Source: Clostridium chauvoei
GTDB lineage: Bacteria > Bacillota > Clostridia > Clostridiales > Clostridiaceae
Assembly: GCF_002327185.1 (NCBI RefSeq)
Contig: NZ_CP018624.1
Coordinates: 868,001 to 932,000, forward strand
Direction: 5' to 3'
Length of the DNA stretch: 64,000 bases
This document shows positions 6,939-16,424 of the stretch, in pieces. The notes under the pieces are model-generated. The model did not search any database. It was not told the DNA's origin and was given only the letters and a program-made list of their open reading frames with translations. Numbering within the stretch: position 1 is the stretch's first letter; each line of letters begins with the position of its first letter. Both the position numbers and the translations under genes were made by a program.

Positions 6939-9900
6939 ATGAAGAAAACATCTAAGAACTTTTTTAAAATATTAGTTTCTAACATAGCACTAATATTTTC
7001 AGTAAATTTATTTTTACCTACAATAGAAGTATTAGCTGATGTTAAAGTAGAAGAAAATATTATTGTTAATAGTGAGTATAATGACAATAATAATGATGGA
7101 AAACCAGAAGATTGGAATTATTATGCTAATGGAGGAAATTACATATCTTCAGTTGTATCAAATACAATTAAAGAAAAGCCTACTAGTTTATTACTAGATA
7201 TTACAAAGCAAGATAAAAATACGGTAATAGTTCACCAAACTGTAAAATTATCTGAAAATTCATTAGATAAAAAATATTCTTTTTCACAATGGTTAAAAAC
7301 TGAAGACTTAAATGGGGGTATAGCTAATATAAGATTGCAAATTGTAAATAAAAGTAATAAAAAGATAGATATATTAGAATTAACTCCAAAGTTAACAGGA
7401 ACAAGTGACTGGACTAAATTAGAGACTCAATTAGATATTCCTAAAAAGTTAAATGGAGAAGAGGTTTATGGAATAAAAATTGAGAATTACATATCTTCAA
7501 ATACAACAGGAAAGGTTTATTTTAATGCACCAACATTAAAAGCAATAGGAGATCTTAATAACACTCAAGTAAAAGCCACAATAGCTTCAGTAGATACTTT
7601 AGTTAAAAATGGTGGATATGAAAATGTAAAAAGTGATGGAGTTCCAGAAAGTTGGGGAGTCTGGAAAAGTACTGGAGGATTAGAAGTTTCCACAGATAAA
7701 AATATTTTTAAAGATGGGAAAACTTCTGTAAAGATAGAAAATGAAATTCCAGGAAGAAGTTCAAGAGGAATATTAAATCAAACTATTAAAAATATACCTC
7801 AAGAAATGCAAAAGCAATCAGTAAAGATTTCACAATGGATAAAAACAGAAGGTTTTAAAGGTAAAGGGTTAAGCTTAAGATTACAATATAAAGATACAAG
7901 TGGAAATAAAGTTGAACCTATGAGTATAGTTACTATAGATGCAACTGAAAATATGGATTGGACTAACTTTGAATATGTTATAGATTTACCACAAGAAATA
8001 TTAGGTAATATAATATTTGAATATCTATACGATGATAGTGAAGGAAAAGTTTGGATTGATAATACTACCGTTGAACAATATATTAAAGTAAAAAGTATTA
8101 TAGCAAATCCATCTATGATAAAATTAAATTCTTCAGAGAGTAAGAATATAAATTTAGAATTTAACCCAGTTAATGCTACTAATAAAAATGTGAAGTTTGA
8201 AACTTCAGATTCAGCTATTGTAGTAGTTGATGGAAATGGAAGTGTACAAGCTGTAAATAAAGGAATAGCTAAAATAACAGTTATACAAGAAAAAGAAAAT
8301 ATTAAAATTGAAATTCCTGTATTAGTAGGAGATACAGATATAATTAAAATAAAAAAAATAGATGACATAAACATAAAGCAAAGTGAAGTAGCTAGTGGAA
8401 TTATAGAAGCTAAATCTATAAATGGAGATAAGCTTAGTTATGAGTTATTAGCTAATCCAGCAAATGGTACTGTTAATTTAAAAGAAACAGGAAACTTTGA
8501 TTATTATCCTAATAAAAACTTTTATGGAACAGATAGTTTTACAATAGCTATTAAAGATGAAAAAGAAAACTATGGACTATTACAAATTAATGTAAACGTT
8601 AATAAATTAAACGGAAGTCCTATATTTGATAATTTTATTATAAAGACTAATGAAAATACTAAGGTTTCAAAAGAGTTAATAGCTAAAGATCCAGAAGGTG
8701 AAAGTTTAACATTTAAAATTTTAAAAGATACTAAAAATGGAAAATTTACTATAAAAAATGGGGAGTATGAATATACACCAAATAATAATTTTAATGGTTA
8801 TGATTTTGTACAAGTAATAGCTAAAGATAGTTATGGAAATGAGACTTTAGCAGAGGGAACAATATTTGTTTCACCATCACTAGATAATATAAAAGCTTTA
8901 GTTAAAAGTGAACACCCAAGACTTTTGGCTGAAAAGTCAGATTTTGATAGAATAAAAAAACTTATAAAAACAGATAAGAATGCAAAAGATTGGTATAGTA
9001 AGTTAAAGATAAAAGTAGATAAAATAATTAATAATCCAGTGGTTCCATATAATAAGACAGATGGAGTAAGATTAGATACATTAGCATCTAAAAATATAGT
9101 AGACTTAGCTTTTATGTATCAAATTACTGGAGATACTAAGTATGCAGATAGGGCTTGGTTAGAGCTTGAAAATGTATCTGTAAATTATCCAGATTGGAGT
9201 AATCAACATTTATTAGATACTGCAATGACATCAAATGGAGTAGCTATAGGTTATGACTGGTTATATGATTATTTAAATGATAATCAAAAAAATATAATAG
9301 AGAACGCCATAGTAAATAAATCATTAAAAATAGCTTTAGAGCATTACACTAAAAATAATCATCACTTTGTAGAAGATGGATTTAATTGGAATTTTGTGTG
9401 CAATACAGGATTTTCAACTTCAGCATTAGCAATAGTTGGTGGGAATAATACAGACCTTGCAACACAAATAATACAAGAAGCTTTTAAATCAATACAACAT
9501 GGATTGCCACAATATGCACCAGAAGGAGCTTCGATAGAAGGAATTTCCTATTGGGATTATGGAACAAGATATCTTGTTTATTTCTTATCTGCTGTAAGTT
9601 CATCAATTAAAGGTGATAATCCATTTATAAAAGCACCAGGAATTAAATATACGGCTGAATATCCTATTTTTATGACAGGTAAAGCAGGAACGTATAATTA
9701 TTCAGATAATGATTTAGTAAATCCAATAGGATATTTAAATCTTTGGTTTGCTAAAGAATTAAATAGACCAGAATTGACTTGGTATCATAAGTATTATATG
9801 GAACAAAAGGATTCCAATGTAAACGTTTATGATTTGTTGTGGTATGATCCAAGTTTATATACAGGAGATATTCCTAAAGAATTAGATAAATCATATAAAA

Positions 9901-10691
9901 ATCAATCTGTAATAACTATGAGAGAAGACTGGACAAGTAAATCAACTAGCTTTTTAGGATTTAAAGGTGGGTTAAATGGAGCACCACATGGAGATTTAGA
10001 TATAGGTAGCTTTGTATATGATTCATTAGGCATAAGATGGGCTATGGATTTAGGTAAAGAAAATTATAACCTTCCAGGATATTGGGATAAGGGTTCCAAT
10101 GGTGAGAGATGGACATACTATAGAAAAAAAGCAGAAGGACATAACACTTTAGTTATAAATCCTTCAAAAGATTTAGACCAAGCTGTTCCTGCATACGCAC
10201 CAATAATTGATATGAAGCTTAATAACAAAAATGGTGGTTATGGAATATTAGATTTAACAGAGGCATATGAAAAAGATGCTATAAAAATAAATAGAGGATT
10301 TAATTTTATAAATAGAGATGAATTATTAATGAGAGATGAATTCCTATTAAAACAAGAAGGGGAAGTTATTTGGCAAATGCATACAAAAGCAGAGCCAGAA
10401 TTGATTGAAGGTGGAAAGGCTGTTATTTTAAAGGATGGAGATAAAAGATTATATGTTAAGTTATTAGAACAAAATAATTTAGTATTTGAAGTAGTAGATG
10501 CAAAACCTTATGCAAAATCAATAAATCCAACTGGACAAAATGAAAATATAGGAATAAAAAAACTAATAGTAAAAGCTAAATCTAAAGAAGGTAATATAAA
10601 TGTTTGGATGGCTCCATTTATGCAAAATGAACAAATTCCAAAGAATTCTCCAGAAGTAAAACCATTATCTAATTGGGGAGAATATTATTAA
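6939..10691 (+). CDS. Secreted multidomain heparinase II/III-like polysaccharide lyase
   Basis: A 1,250-residue protein with a signal peptide (about 1-34, ending near VLAD). In order: two similar jelly-roll-like modules that may bind carbohydrate (about 37-205 and 215-383, each starting with an N-x-G/E-Y-x-N pattern and DGxPExW); a Big_2 Ig-like domain (about 385-462); two cadherin-like/tandem-repeat Ig modules (about 467-555 and 557-645), with NFDYYPNKNFYGTDSFT and YEYTPNNNFNGYDFVQV; and a heparinase II/III-like lyase region from about 652. The last opens with EHPRLLAEKSDFDRIK and contains PEGASIEGISYWDYG, APHGDLDIGSFVYDSLG near 1013 and GHNTLVINP. Such enzymes cleave acidic polysaccharides such as heparin, heparan or alginate outside the cell; the substrate cannot be read. 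There is no LPxTG motif or transmembrane tail, so it is probably released. Confidence 0.85.
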   Translation: MKKTSKNFFKILVSNIALIFSVNLFLPTIEVLADVKVEENIIVNSEYNDNNNDGKPEDWNYYANGGNYISSVVSNTIKEKPTSLLLDITKQDKNTVIVHQTVKLSENSLDKKYSFSQWLKTEDLNGGIANIRLQIVNKSNKKIDILELTPKLTGTSDWTKLETQLDIPKKLNGEEVYGIKIENYISSNTTGKVYFNAPTLKAIGDLNNTQVKATIASVDTLVKNGGYENVKSDGVPESWGVWKSTGGLEVSTDKNIFKDGKTSVKIENEIPGRSSRGILNQTIKNIPQEMQKQSVKISQWIKTEGFKGKGLSLRLQYKDTSGNKVEPMSIVTIDATENMDWTNFEYVIDLPQEILGNIIFEYLYDDSEGKVWIDNTTVEQYIKVKSIIANPSMIKLNSSESKNINLEFNPVNATNKNVKFETSDSAIVVVDGNGSVQAVNKGIAKITVIQEKENIKIEIPVLVGDTDIIKIKKIDDINIKQSEVASGIIEAKSINGDKLSYELLANPANGTVNLKETGNFDYYPNKNFYGTDSFTIAIKDEKENYGLLQINVNVNKLNGSPIFDNFIIKTNENTKVSKELIAKDPEGESLTFKILKDTKNGKFTIKNGEYEYTPNNNFNGYDFVQVIAKDSYGNETLAEGTIFVSPSLDNIKALVKSEHPRLLAEKSDFDRIKKLIKTDKNAKDWYSKLKIKVDKIINNPVVPYNKTDGVRLDTLASKNIVDLAFMYQITGDTKYADRAWLELENVSVNYPDWSNQHLLDTAMTSNGVAIGYDWLYDYLNDNQKNIIENAIVNKSLKIALEHYTKNNHHFVEDGFNWNFVCNTGFSTSALAIVGGNNTDLATQIIQEAFKSIQHGLPQYAPEGASIEGISYWDYGTRYLVYFLSAVSSSIKGDNPFIKAPGIKYTAEYPIFMTGKAGTYNYSDNDLVNPIGYLNLWFAKELNRPELTWYHKYYMEQKDSNVNVYDLLWYDPSLYTGDIPKELDKSYKNQSVITMREDWTSKSTSFLGFKGGLNGAPHGDLDIGSFVYDSLGIRWAMDLGKENYNLPGYWDKGSNGERWTYYRKKAEGHNTLVINPSKDLDQAVPAYAPIIDMKLNNKNGGYGILDLTEAYEKDAIKINRGFNFINRDELLMRDEFLLKQEGEVIWQMHTKAEPELIEGGKAVILKDGDKRLYVKLLEQNNLVFEVVDAKPYAKSINPTGQNENIGIKKLIVKAKSKEGNINVWMAPFMQNEQIPKNSPEVKPLSNWGEYY

Positions 10692-10763
10692 AAAAGAAGT
10701 AATAATATAGATATACTCATCATATAAGTATTATATAAATAATAGAAATGGTGGGATTAGAAA

Positions 10764-10988
10764 ATGGGATGGCAAGAAAGGGTTAATGAGCAAAAAGAAA
10801 AGATATTAAAAAATATAGAGTATGGGAAAAGTATAGGAGTAAATAAGATATCAGCTATATTTATGTTAGATGATAAAGAAAAGGATAAGATAGAAAAAGA
10901 ACTTATTACTTGGCTTATACTAGATGGGTACAGGGTTGAACTTAAACAAGATGAAGTTAAAATTTTGGTTATAGAATGGAATAATTAG
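10764..10988 (+). CDS. Hypothetical protein, 74 residues
   Basis: Not recognised. ATG 10764 follows GGTGGGATTAGAAA, an acceptable ribosome binding site. The protein is charged, has no signal peptide or membrane segment, and contains a Lys/Glu-rich middle (DDKEKDKIEKEL) followed by a short hydrophobic strand. It lies 72 bases after the lyase gene without a terminator between, so it may be cotranscribed, but nothing suggests a shared function. Confidence 0.6.
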   Translation: MGWQERVNEQKEKILKNIEYGKSIGVNKISAIFMLDDKEKDKIEKELITWLILDGYRVELKQDEVKILVIEWNN

Positions 10989-10996
10989 TAAGAAGG

Positions 10997-11028
10997 TCCA
11001 CAGTTTTATTTTACTGTGGATTTTCTTA
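10997..11028 (+). terminator. Intrinsic terminator
   Basis: TCCACAGT (10997-11004) pairs with ACTGTGGA (11013-11020), followed by TTTTCTTATT. It closes the transcription unit that includes the 74-residue gene. Confidence 0.8.
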
Positions 11029-11103
11029 TTCATTTAATTTAGTATTAAATTTATAAGTTTGTTTATACTTTATAATATAAAATCTAAATAAGTGGTGAAA
11101 TAT

Positions 11104-11715
11104 ATGATATTAAGTAAAGAATTTTATAGTGATAATGCATTAGAATTATCAAAAAAACTTTTAGGAAAAATTTTAGTTAGAGAAATAGATGGAATAAAAA
11201 TAAAAAGTAGAATAGTTGAAACAGAAGCGTATATTGGAGCTATAGATAAGGCTAGTCATGCGTATAATGGAAGAAGGACTGAGCGAACAGAACCTTTATA
11301 CGCTGAAGGTGGAATAGCTTATGTTTATTTTATATATGGAATGTATCATTGTTTTAATGTTATAACTGGTAAAAAGGATGTGGCTGAAGGAGTATTAATC
11401 AGGGCAGTAGAACCATTAGATAACTTTGAGTATTTATCTAATATTAGATTTAAAAAAAATTACGAAGAATTAAATAAAACACAAAGAAAAAATTTAACTA
11501 ATGGTCCATCTAAGCTTTGTATGGCATTAAATATAAATAAAAATGAAAATTATAAAAGATTATATGTAAAAGAAGATTTATACATAGAAGATTCAGATTA
11601 TAAGGATTTTGAAATAATTGAAACTAAGAGAGTGGGTATTGATTATGCAGAAGAAGCTATCCATTTTCCCTGGAGGTTTTATATTAAAGATAATCCATAT
11701 ATATCAGTTAAATAA
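11104..11715 (+). CDS. mpg: DNA-3-methyladenine glycosylase (AAG/MPG family)
   Basis: A 203-residue protein. The frame extends to GTG 11092, but AAGTGGTGA then serves as the ribosome binding site of ATG 11104, which I prefer. Family motifs include [11 protein letters not shown] near the start, [20 protein letters not shown] with the catalytic Glu, [20 protein letters not shown], and [10 protein letters not shown]. It excises alkylated and deaminated purines (3-methyladenine, hypoxanthine) as the first step of base-excision repair. It appears to be a single gene between terminators. Confidence 0.93.
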   Translation: MILSKEFYSDNALELSKKLLGKILVREIDGIKIKSRIVETEAYIGAIDKASHAYNGRRTERTEPLYAEGGIAYVYFIYGMYHCFNVITGKKDVAEGVLIRAVEPLDNFEYLSNIRFKKNYEELNKTQRKNLTNGPSKLCMALNINKNENYKRLYVKEDLYIEDSDYKDFEIIETKRVGIDYAEEAIHFPWRFYIKDNPYISVK

Positions 11716-11798
11716 CCAATGGAAAATATAAACTGGTATATTTAAGTATAAAGATTAAAAAACTATTTTTAATTGCTATATTTAAAGGAGGAGTATAT

Positions 11799-12161
11799 GT
11801 GAAAATAAAAAGAATAACTTTAGCAGTTTTAATTTTCATAATCATAGGGTCTATACCAGTATATGCAGCACCATGTAAATCAGCAGTTATGATTGGCGAA
11901 ATATTGGAAGTTCAAAATAATGAAGAAGAAAAGACTATAAAATTATTAGTAGATGGCTATATTAAAGGTCAGGAAATTTCAAAAGAACAAGTATTAATTT
12001 TAGTAAATGAAGAAACGGTAGTTATGGATTCTTCTAACGATACTAAAGAAAAAATTGAATTCGAAAAAGGTGACAAGGTTTACATAAGATTAAGTGAGGC
12101 TATGACAAAATCAATTCCACCTCAATCAGTAGCAAAAAGGATATATATTTCAAAGAAATAG
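11799..12161 (+). CDS. Small secreted protein of unknown function, 120 residues
   Basis: GTG 11799 follows AAAGGAGGAGTATAT. An ATG two bases earlier is followed at once by TGA and cannot be the start. The first 25 residues form a signal peptide (KIKRITLAVLIFIIIGSIPVYA). The mature part of about 95 residues begins APCKSAVMIGEI and has alternating strands, suggesting a small beta-barrel. I do not recognise the family. It stands alone, with a terminator behind it. Confidence 0.6.
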   Translation: MKIKRITLAVLIFIIIGSIPVYAAPCKSAVMIGEILEVQNNEEEKTIKLLVDGYIKGQEISKEQVLILVNEETVVMDSSNDTKEKIEFEKGDKVYIRLSEAMTKSIPPQSVAKRIYISKK

Positions 12162-12164
12162 GGT

Positions 12165-12206
12165 AATAAAAGAGTTGTATAATTAATATGACTCTTTTAT
12201 TATTAT
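12165..12206 (+). terminator. Intrinsic terminator
   Basis: AATAAAAGAGT (12165-12175) pairs with ACTCTTTTATT (12191-12201) just after the 120-residue secreted protein gene. Confidence 0.7.
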
Positions 12207-12262
12207 GGAATTAAATCTCACTTTATAGTAAAATATTACTAAAATACAATAAATAGGAGGTG

Positions 12263-12437
12263 TTGATACTAATAGTAAATGGTGCTTTGGGAGTAGGAAA
12301 AACATCAGTTGCTAAATAATTAGTTTAAAATTTTATTAATAATAACCAATAAACATTTAAAGCTATATGAAGGAAGAGATTTTGATGATATTAAAAAGAA
12401 ATATATAAAATTAATATTTGAAATAAAAAACCATTAA
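12263..12437 (+). pseudogene. Degraded P-loop ATPase/kinase remnant
   Basis: After AGGAGGTG, a TTG-started frame reads ILIVNGALGVGKTSVAK, a clear Walker A motif, then stops at 12317-12319. About 80 bases later another short frame reads LYEGRDFDDIKKKYIKLIFE and stops at 12435-12437. Neither piece is a gene by itself. Together they look like the start and a later part of an AAA-type ATP-binding protein or nucleoside kinase that lost most of its middle and its reading frame. Apart from this remnant, 12207-12572 holds only AT-rich sequence and the degV ribosome binding site. Confidence 0.55.
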
Positions 12438-12572
12438 TTAAATTAAAACTTTAAAAATTTAAAATTAGGATGTATAATTAAAAATCATAATAATATCATT
12501 AAATATTTAATTAATTTAAATATAATAGGGAAATTATAATGTTAATAACTATTTAAAGGAGAGGTATAGAAT

Positions 12573-13442
12573 ATGAGAACAGTAATAGTTACAGACTCTT
12601 GTTGCGATTTACCAATAGAATTTGTTAAAGAAAATAATATAGAGGTTTTACCAATAAGAGTTAACTTAAAAGGTGAAGATATACCTGATGATTTAGGACA
12701 AACTATAAAGTATAGAGAATTTTATGATATGATTAGGGCTGGAGAGTTACCTACAACATCACAAATAAATTCATATGCCTTTAAAGAAGTTTTTAAAAAA
12801 CATATTGATAATGGTGAATCTGTTATATACGTAGGATTTTCATCAGCATTAAGCGGATGTGTAAATAGTGCTAAACTAGCTAAAGAAATGTTGGAAGAAG
12901 AATGTGGAGAAGTTAATGTAGATATAATAGATTATAAAAGTGCTTCATTAGGTTTAGGACTTATAGTTTATTATTTATCTAATTTACTTAACAGTGGCTC
13001 AAGTAAAGAAGCGGCAGTTAAGTGGGTTGAAGAAAATAAATTAAAAGTTAATCATTGGTTTACAGTAGATGATTTAAACCATCTAAAAAGAGGAGGGCGT
13101 GTATCAGCAGCAGCAGCTACAGTTGGAACTGTTTTAAATATAAAACCTATTTTACATGTTGACGACGAAGGAAGATTAATACCTGTATCTAAAGTAAAAG
13201 GAAGAAAGAAATCATTAAAGGTATTAGCAGAAAAATTAAAGGAAAAAATAATTGATAGTGAAAATCAAGTTATATTTATAAGTCATGGAGATTGTGAAGA
13301 AGATGCTATTTATTTAAAAGATATAATATTGAGCAGTAATTCTGTTAAAGATATAGTAATAAATAATATTGGACCAGCTGTAGGATCTCACTCAGGCCCA
13401 GGAACAGTTGCACTATTTTTTATAAGTGATAATAGATATTAA
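12573..13442 (+). CDS. DegV family fatty-acid-binding protein
   Basis: A 289-residue protein of normal length, ATG 12573 behind AAAGGAGAGG. It shows the DegV features: start RTVIVTDSCCDLP, PTTSQINSYAF, a Ser-containing SSALSGCVNSAK motif that contacts the lipid carboxylate, and HLKRGGRVSAAAATVG. Family members bind a fatty acid; in several Firmicutes they act as FakB subunits that present fatty acids to FakA kinase for phosphorylation. No fakA is in the window, so a FakB role is an inference from family knowledge only. Confidence 0.9.
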   Translation: MRTVIVTDSCCDLPIEFVKENNIEVLPIRVNLKGEDIPDDLGQTIKYREFYDMIRAGELPTTSQINSYAFKEVFKKHIDNGESVIYVGFSSALSGCVNSAKLAKEMLEEECGEVNVDIIDYKSASLGLGLIVYYLSNLLNSGSSKEAAVKWVEENKLKVNHWFTVDDLNHLKRGGRVSAAAATVGTVLNIKPILHVDDEGRLIPVSKVKGRKKSLKVLAEKLKEKIIDSENQVIFISHGDCEEDAIYLKDIILSSNSVKDIVINNIGPAVGSHSGPGTVALFFISDNRY

Positions 13443-13467
13443 TTAAAATTTTTAATAGTGGCTATGT

Positions 13468-13496
13468 TTGACAATAGATAAAATAATTTTTATCAT
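13468..13496 (+). promoter_or_regulatory. Sigma-A promoter of the tetR gene
   Basis: TTGACA (13468-13473), a 17-base spacer and TATCAT (13491-13496) lie 21 bases before the ATG at 13518. Confidence 0.7.
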
Positions 13497-13517
13497 ATTC
13501 TTAGGAGTGTGAGTACC

Positions 13518-14116
13518 ATGGGAAAAGTCGAAGAGAAAAAAAGAAAAAAAGAAGAGATGTTATTTAATACAGCATTTAATTTATTTTCAACAAAAGGTAT
13601 AAATAATACAGCTATAAGTGATATTGTTAAATCAGCAGGGGTAGGAAAAGGTACATTTTACTTATATTTTAAAGATAAATATGATATAAGAGATAAATTA
13701 GTTACAAAAAAAACAGGAGAATTATTTGAAAAGGCTACAATAGAATTAAAACTAAATAATATAAATGATTTTGATAAACAAGTAATTTTTGTAATTGATT
13801 ATATAATAGACCAATTAAATAAAGATAAACTTCTTTTAAAAATGATTGCTCGTAACTTATCCTGGGGAATATATAAAAAGCTTTAGATAAAGCAAGTGAA
13901 AAAAACAGTTATAGCTACTATGATTTATTTATGGAAAATGCAAAAGAAAAGAATATTAAGTTTAAAAATCCGGAAGTGTTGTTATTTACCATTGTAGAAA
14001 TGGTTGGCTCAACTTGTTATAATTCGATATTATATGAACAACCAGTTCCTATAAAGGAGTTAAAACCTCATCTATATGAAAGTATTTTAGCTATATTAGC
14101 GGCAGGAAGAATTTAA
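13518..14116 (+). pseudogene. TetR/AcrR-family regulator, frameshifted
   Basis: The start is ATG 13518, ten bases after AGGAG; a GTG at 13509 is too close to it. The N-terminal half is intact: a helix-turn-helix at about residues 10-55 with FSTKGINNTAISDIVKSAG and GKGTFYLYFKDKYD. The frame stops at 13884-13886 after WGIYKKL. The next frame, from about 13880, continues without a start codon as ALDKASEKNSYSYYD and runs to 14116, through the ligand-domain sequence VEMVGSTCYNSILYEQP. One extra A in the five-A run at 13875-13879 would restore a protein of about 199 residues, normal for TetR. It lies upstream of the MMPL transporter and was probably its repressor. It could be a real mutation or a sequencing error in the A run. 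Confidence 0.85.
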
Positions 14117-14125
14117 TATTTAAAT

Positions 14126-14173
14126 AAAAGATATAAAGGTTAACATAAAAGTTAATTTTTATATCTTTTTTAT
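14126..14173 (+). terminator. Terminator after the tetR gene
   Basis: A 19-bp stem with two G-U pairs (14126-14144 with 14151-14169) is followed by TTTTATTTTT. Confidence 0.7.
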
Positions 14174-14252
14174 TTTTATTAATTAATAATTTAAAAGAAA
14201 ACAAATGTAAAAGTTTTCAAAATAATGTATTGGAAAATTATTAAAATAATAT

Positions 14253-14265
14253 TGACCGATGGTCA
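14253..14265 (+). promoter_or_regulatory. Candidate TetR operator 1
   Basis: TGACCGATGGTCA is a perfect palindrome (TGACC-N3-GGTCA). It overlaps a possible -35 (TTGACC) for the MMPL gene. A second, related palindrome lies 41 bases downstream. Confidence 0.6.
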
Positions 14266-14293
14266 TAAAAGTGTTAAGGTAAAAATATACAAA

Positions 14294-14306
14294 TGACCAA
14301 TAGTCA
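14294..14306 (+). promoter_or_regulatory. Candidate TetR operator 2
   Basis: TGACCAATAGTCA shares its arms (TGAC, GTCA) with operator 1 and lies directly before the MMPL ribosome binding site. The paired palindromes next to an adjacent TetR gene make repression of the transporter likely. Confidence 0.6.
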
Positions 14307-14325
14307 ATAAATGGGGGTGAATAGA

Positions 14326-16419
14326 ATGTATAAATTCGGAAAGTTTATAGGTAAAAACAGAATAATAGTACTTATAATAGCTGTACTATTAACTATTCCA
14401 TCAATATTTGGAATGGTAGCTACAAAAACTAATTATGATATGCTGACATATTTACCTAAGGATTTAGAATCAGTAGAAGGACAAAAAATTATAGATAATT
14501 CTTTTGGATCATCAGAAATAGCTATGCTTGTTCTAGAGAATGTAAAAGATTATGAAGTGTCAGATATCGTAAAAGAAATTGAAGAATTGGATGGTGTAGA
14601 TTCAGTAATTTGGTTAAGAGATTTAGTTGATTTAGAGATTCCTAAAGAAATGTTACCAAAGGATATTTTGGATATGGTATATAGAGATGAGTGTACATTA
14701 GTTCCAATAAATCTTTCAGAATCTTCAGCAGATGATAAAACATTAAAAGCTATAGGAGATATAAGAAGTATAGCAGAGGAGCATACAGGAAAATATCATT
14801 TAAGTGGTATAGCACCATTACTTAAGGATATGATTCAAGTTGCAGATCATGAAAGAGGTTTTTATGTATTGTTAGCAGTAATTTTAGCAGTAATAGTACT
14901 TATTTTAACTTCAACATCTTTTATAATACCAATATTATTTCTTTTAGGAATTGGATTTGCTGTAATTTATAATATGGGAACAAATTATTTTTTGGGAGAA
15001 ATATCTTATATAACAAAAGCTATTGCAGCAGTACTTCAATTAGGGGTAACAATGGATTTCTCTATATTTTTATTTCATCGTTATGAGGAGGAAAGAGAGA
15101 AGGGGATTGATAAATTGGAAGCTATGGCAATAGCTATAGCAAATACAGCAAGCTCTGTATCAGGAGCAGCCTTTACAACAATAGCAGGATTTTTAGCTTT
15201 AGTATTTATGAAGCTTGGTTTAGGTAAAGATATAGGGATAGTAATGGCTAAAGGAGTTTTATTTGGTATTATATCGACAATTACAATATTACCATCATTA
15301 ATAATAATTTCAGATCCGATTATTAATAAATTTAAACACAAAGAAATAATACCTAAGTTTGATAAGTTAGCAAAAACAGTTACTAAAAGACCAATACTAT
15401 TTATAATTATAGCAATAATTATAGCTATACCAGCTATTTATGGGCAACAACATACTAAAGTTTATTACAATGTTGATAGAGGACTACCACAAGATATGCC
15501 ATCAATAGTAGCATTGAATCATTTGAAAGAAACCTATGATATGCAAACAACAGATTTTATAGGAGTTAAAGATGATTTATCAATTAATGAAGTTAATGAG
15601 ATGGTTAGTAAAATAGAAAATGTAGCTGGAGTAACTACGGTTCTTGCATATACTAAAGTTGTAGGACCTATGGTGCCATTGGATGCTATACCAGATAAAG
15701 ACAAAGAGGTGTTTTTTGGAAATGGTTATCAACGTATTTTTGTTAATTCATCTTATTCAAATGCATCTGATGAAGTATCTAAACAGTTAGAAGAGATAGA
15801 TAATATAGTCAAGGAATATGATGAAGATGGTTTTATAACAGGGGAAGCACCTCTTACAAAAGATTTAATTACTATATCAGATATTGATTTTGAAAATGTA
15901 AATATTATATCAATATTGGTTGTATTTATAATAATAGCAATTGTATTACAATCTATAAGTTTACCTATTATATTAGTTGCAGAAATACAACTAGCAATAT
16001 TTATAAATATGGGGATACCAACATATACACATACAGTCATACCATTTGTATCCTCAATTGTAATTGGATGTATTCAATTAGGATCAACAGTTGACTATGC
16101 AATATTGCTTACTACTAGATTTAAAGAAGAACTTCAATATACAACTGATAAAAGAAAGGCTATGGAGAAAGCCCTTTCATCTTCAGGAAAATCAATAGTA
16201 ACTAGTGCTGCATCATTTTTTGCAGCAACTATAGGAGTTGTATTTATATCTAAGATAGATTTAATTAGTTCATTAACATCTATGATGGCAAGAGGAGCCA
16301 TAATAAGCATGTTAGTTATATTGTTTATATTACCAGCTATATTGCTTGTTTTAGAGCCGGTTATAAATAAGACTACTTATAATTGGAAAAAAACTAATAA
16401 TATTCAGGAGGAGAAGTAA
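14326..16419 (+). CDS. MMPL/RND-family transporter
   Basis: A 697-residue membrane protein. ATG 14326 is preferred over ATG 14311 because GGGGGTGA lies between them at the right distance. The layout is that of Gram-positive MMPL proteins: a first helix (about 15-35), an extracellular domain (about 40-175), five helices with the GVTMDFSIFLFHRYEEE segment, then a repeat of the pattern (about 350-690) with LGSTVDYAILLTTRFKEE. The Asp-Tyr/Phe pairs in these helices are the likely proton relay. Family members export lipids, drugs or surfactants. It overlaps no gene; the secreted partner starts 5 bases later, behind AGGAGG. Its frame is intact although both flanking genes of the cluster are broken. 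Confidence 0.88.
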   Translation: MYKFGKFIGKNRIIVLIIAVLLTIPSIFGMVATKTNYDMLTYLPKDLESVEGQKIIDNSFGSSEIAMLVLENVKDYEVSDIVKEIEELDGVDSVIWLRDLVDLEIPKEMLPKDILDMVYRDECTLVPINLSESSADDKTLKAIGDIRSIAEEHTGKYHLSGIAPLLKDMIQVADHERGFYVLLAVILAVIVLILTSTSFIIPILFLLGIGFAVIYNMGTNYFLGEISYITKAIAAVLQLGVTMDFSIFLFHRYEEEREKGIDKLEAMAIAIANTASSVSGAAFTTIAGFLALVFMKLGLGKDIGIVMAKGVLFGIISTITILPSLIIISDPIINKFKHKEIIPKFDKLAKTVTKRPILFIIIAIIIAIPAIYGQQHTKVYYNVDRGLPQDMPSIVALNHLKETYDMQTTDFIGVKDDLSINEVNEMVSKIENVAGVTTVLAYTKVVGPMVPLDAIPDKDKEVFFGNGYQRIFVNSSYSNASDEVSKQLEEIDNIVKEYDEDGFITGEAPLTKDLITISDIDFENVNIISILVVFIIIAIVLQSISLPIILVAEIQLAIFINMGIPTYTHTVIPFVSSIVIGCIQLGSTVDYAILLTTRFKEELQYTTDKRKAMEKALSSSGKSIVTSAASFFAATIGVVFISKIDLISSLTSMMARGAIISMLVILFILPAILLVLEPVINKTTYNWKKTNNIQEEK

Positions 16420-16424
16420 TTAAA

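Noticed and set aside
9819-9832. Second cre-like sequence TGTAAACGTTTATG inside the lyase gene
   Set aside because: It lies deep in coding sequence nearly 2.9 kb after the start and encodes ordinary residues (NVNVY); a regulatory role is unlikely.
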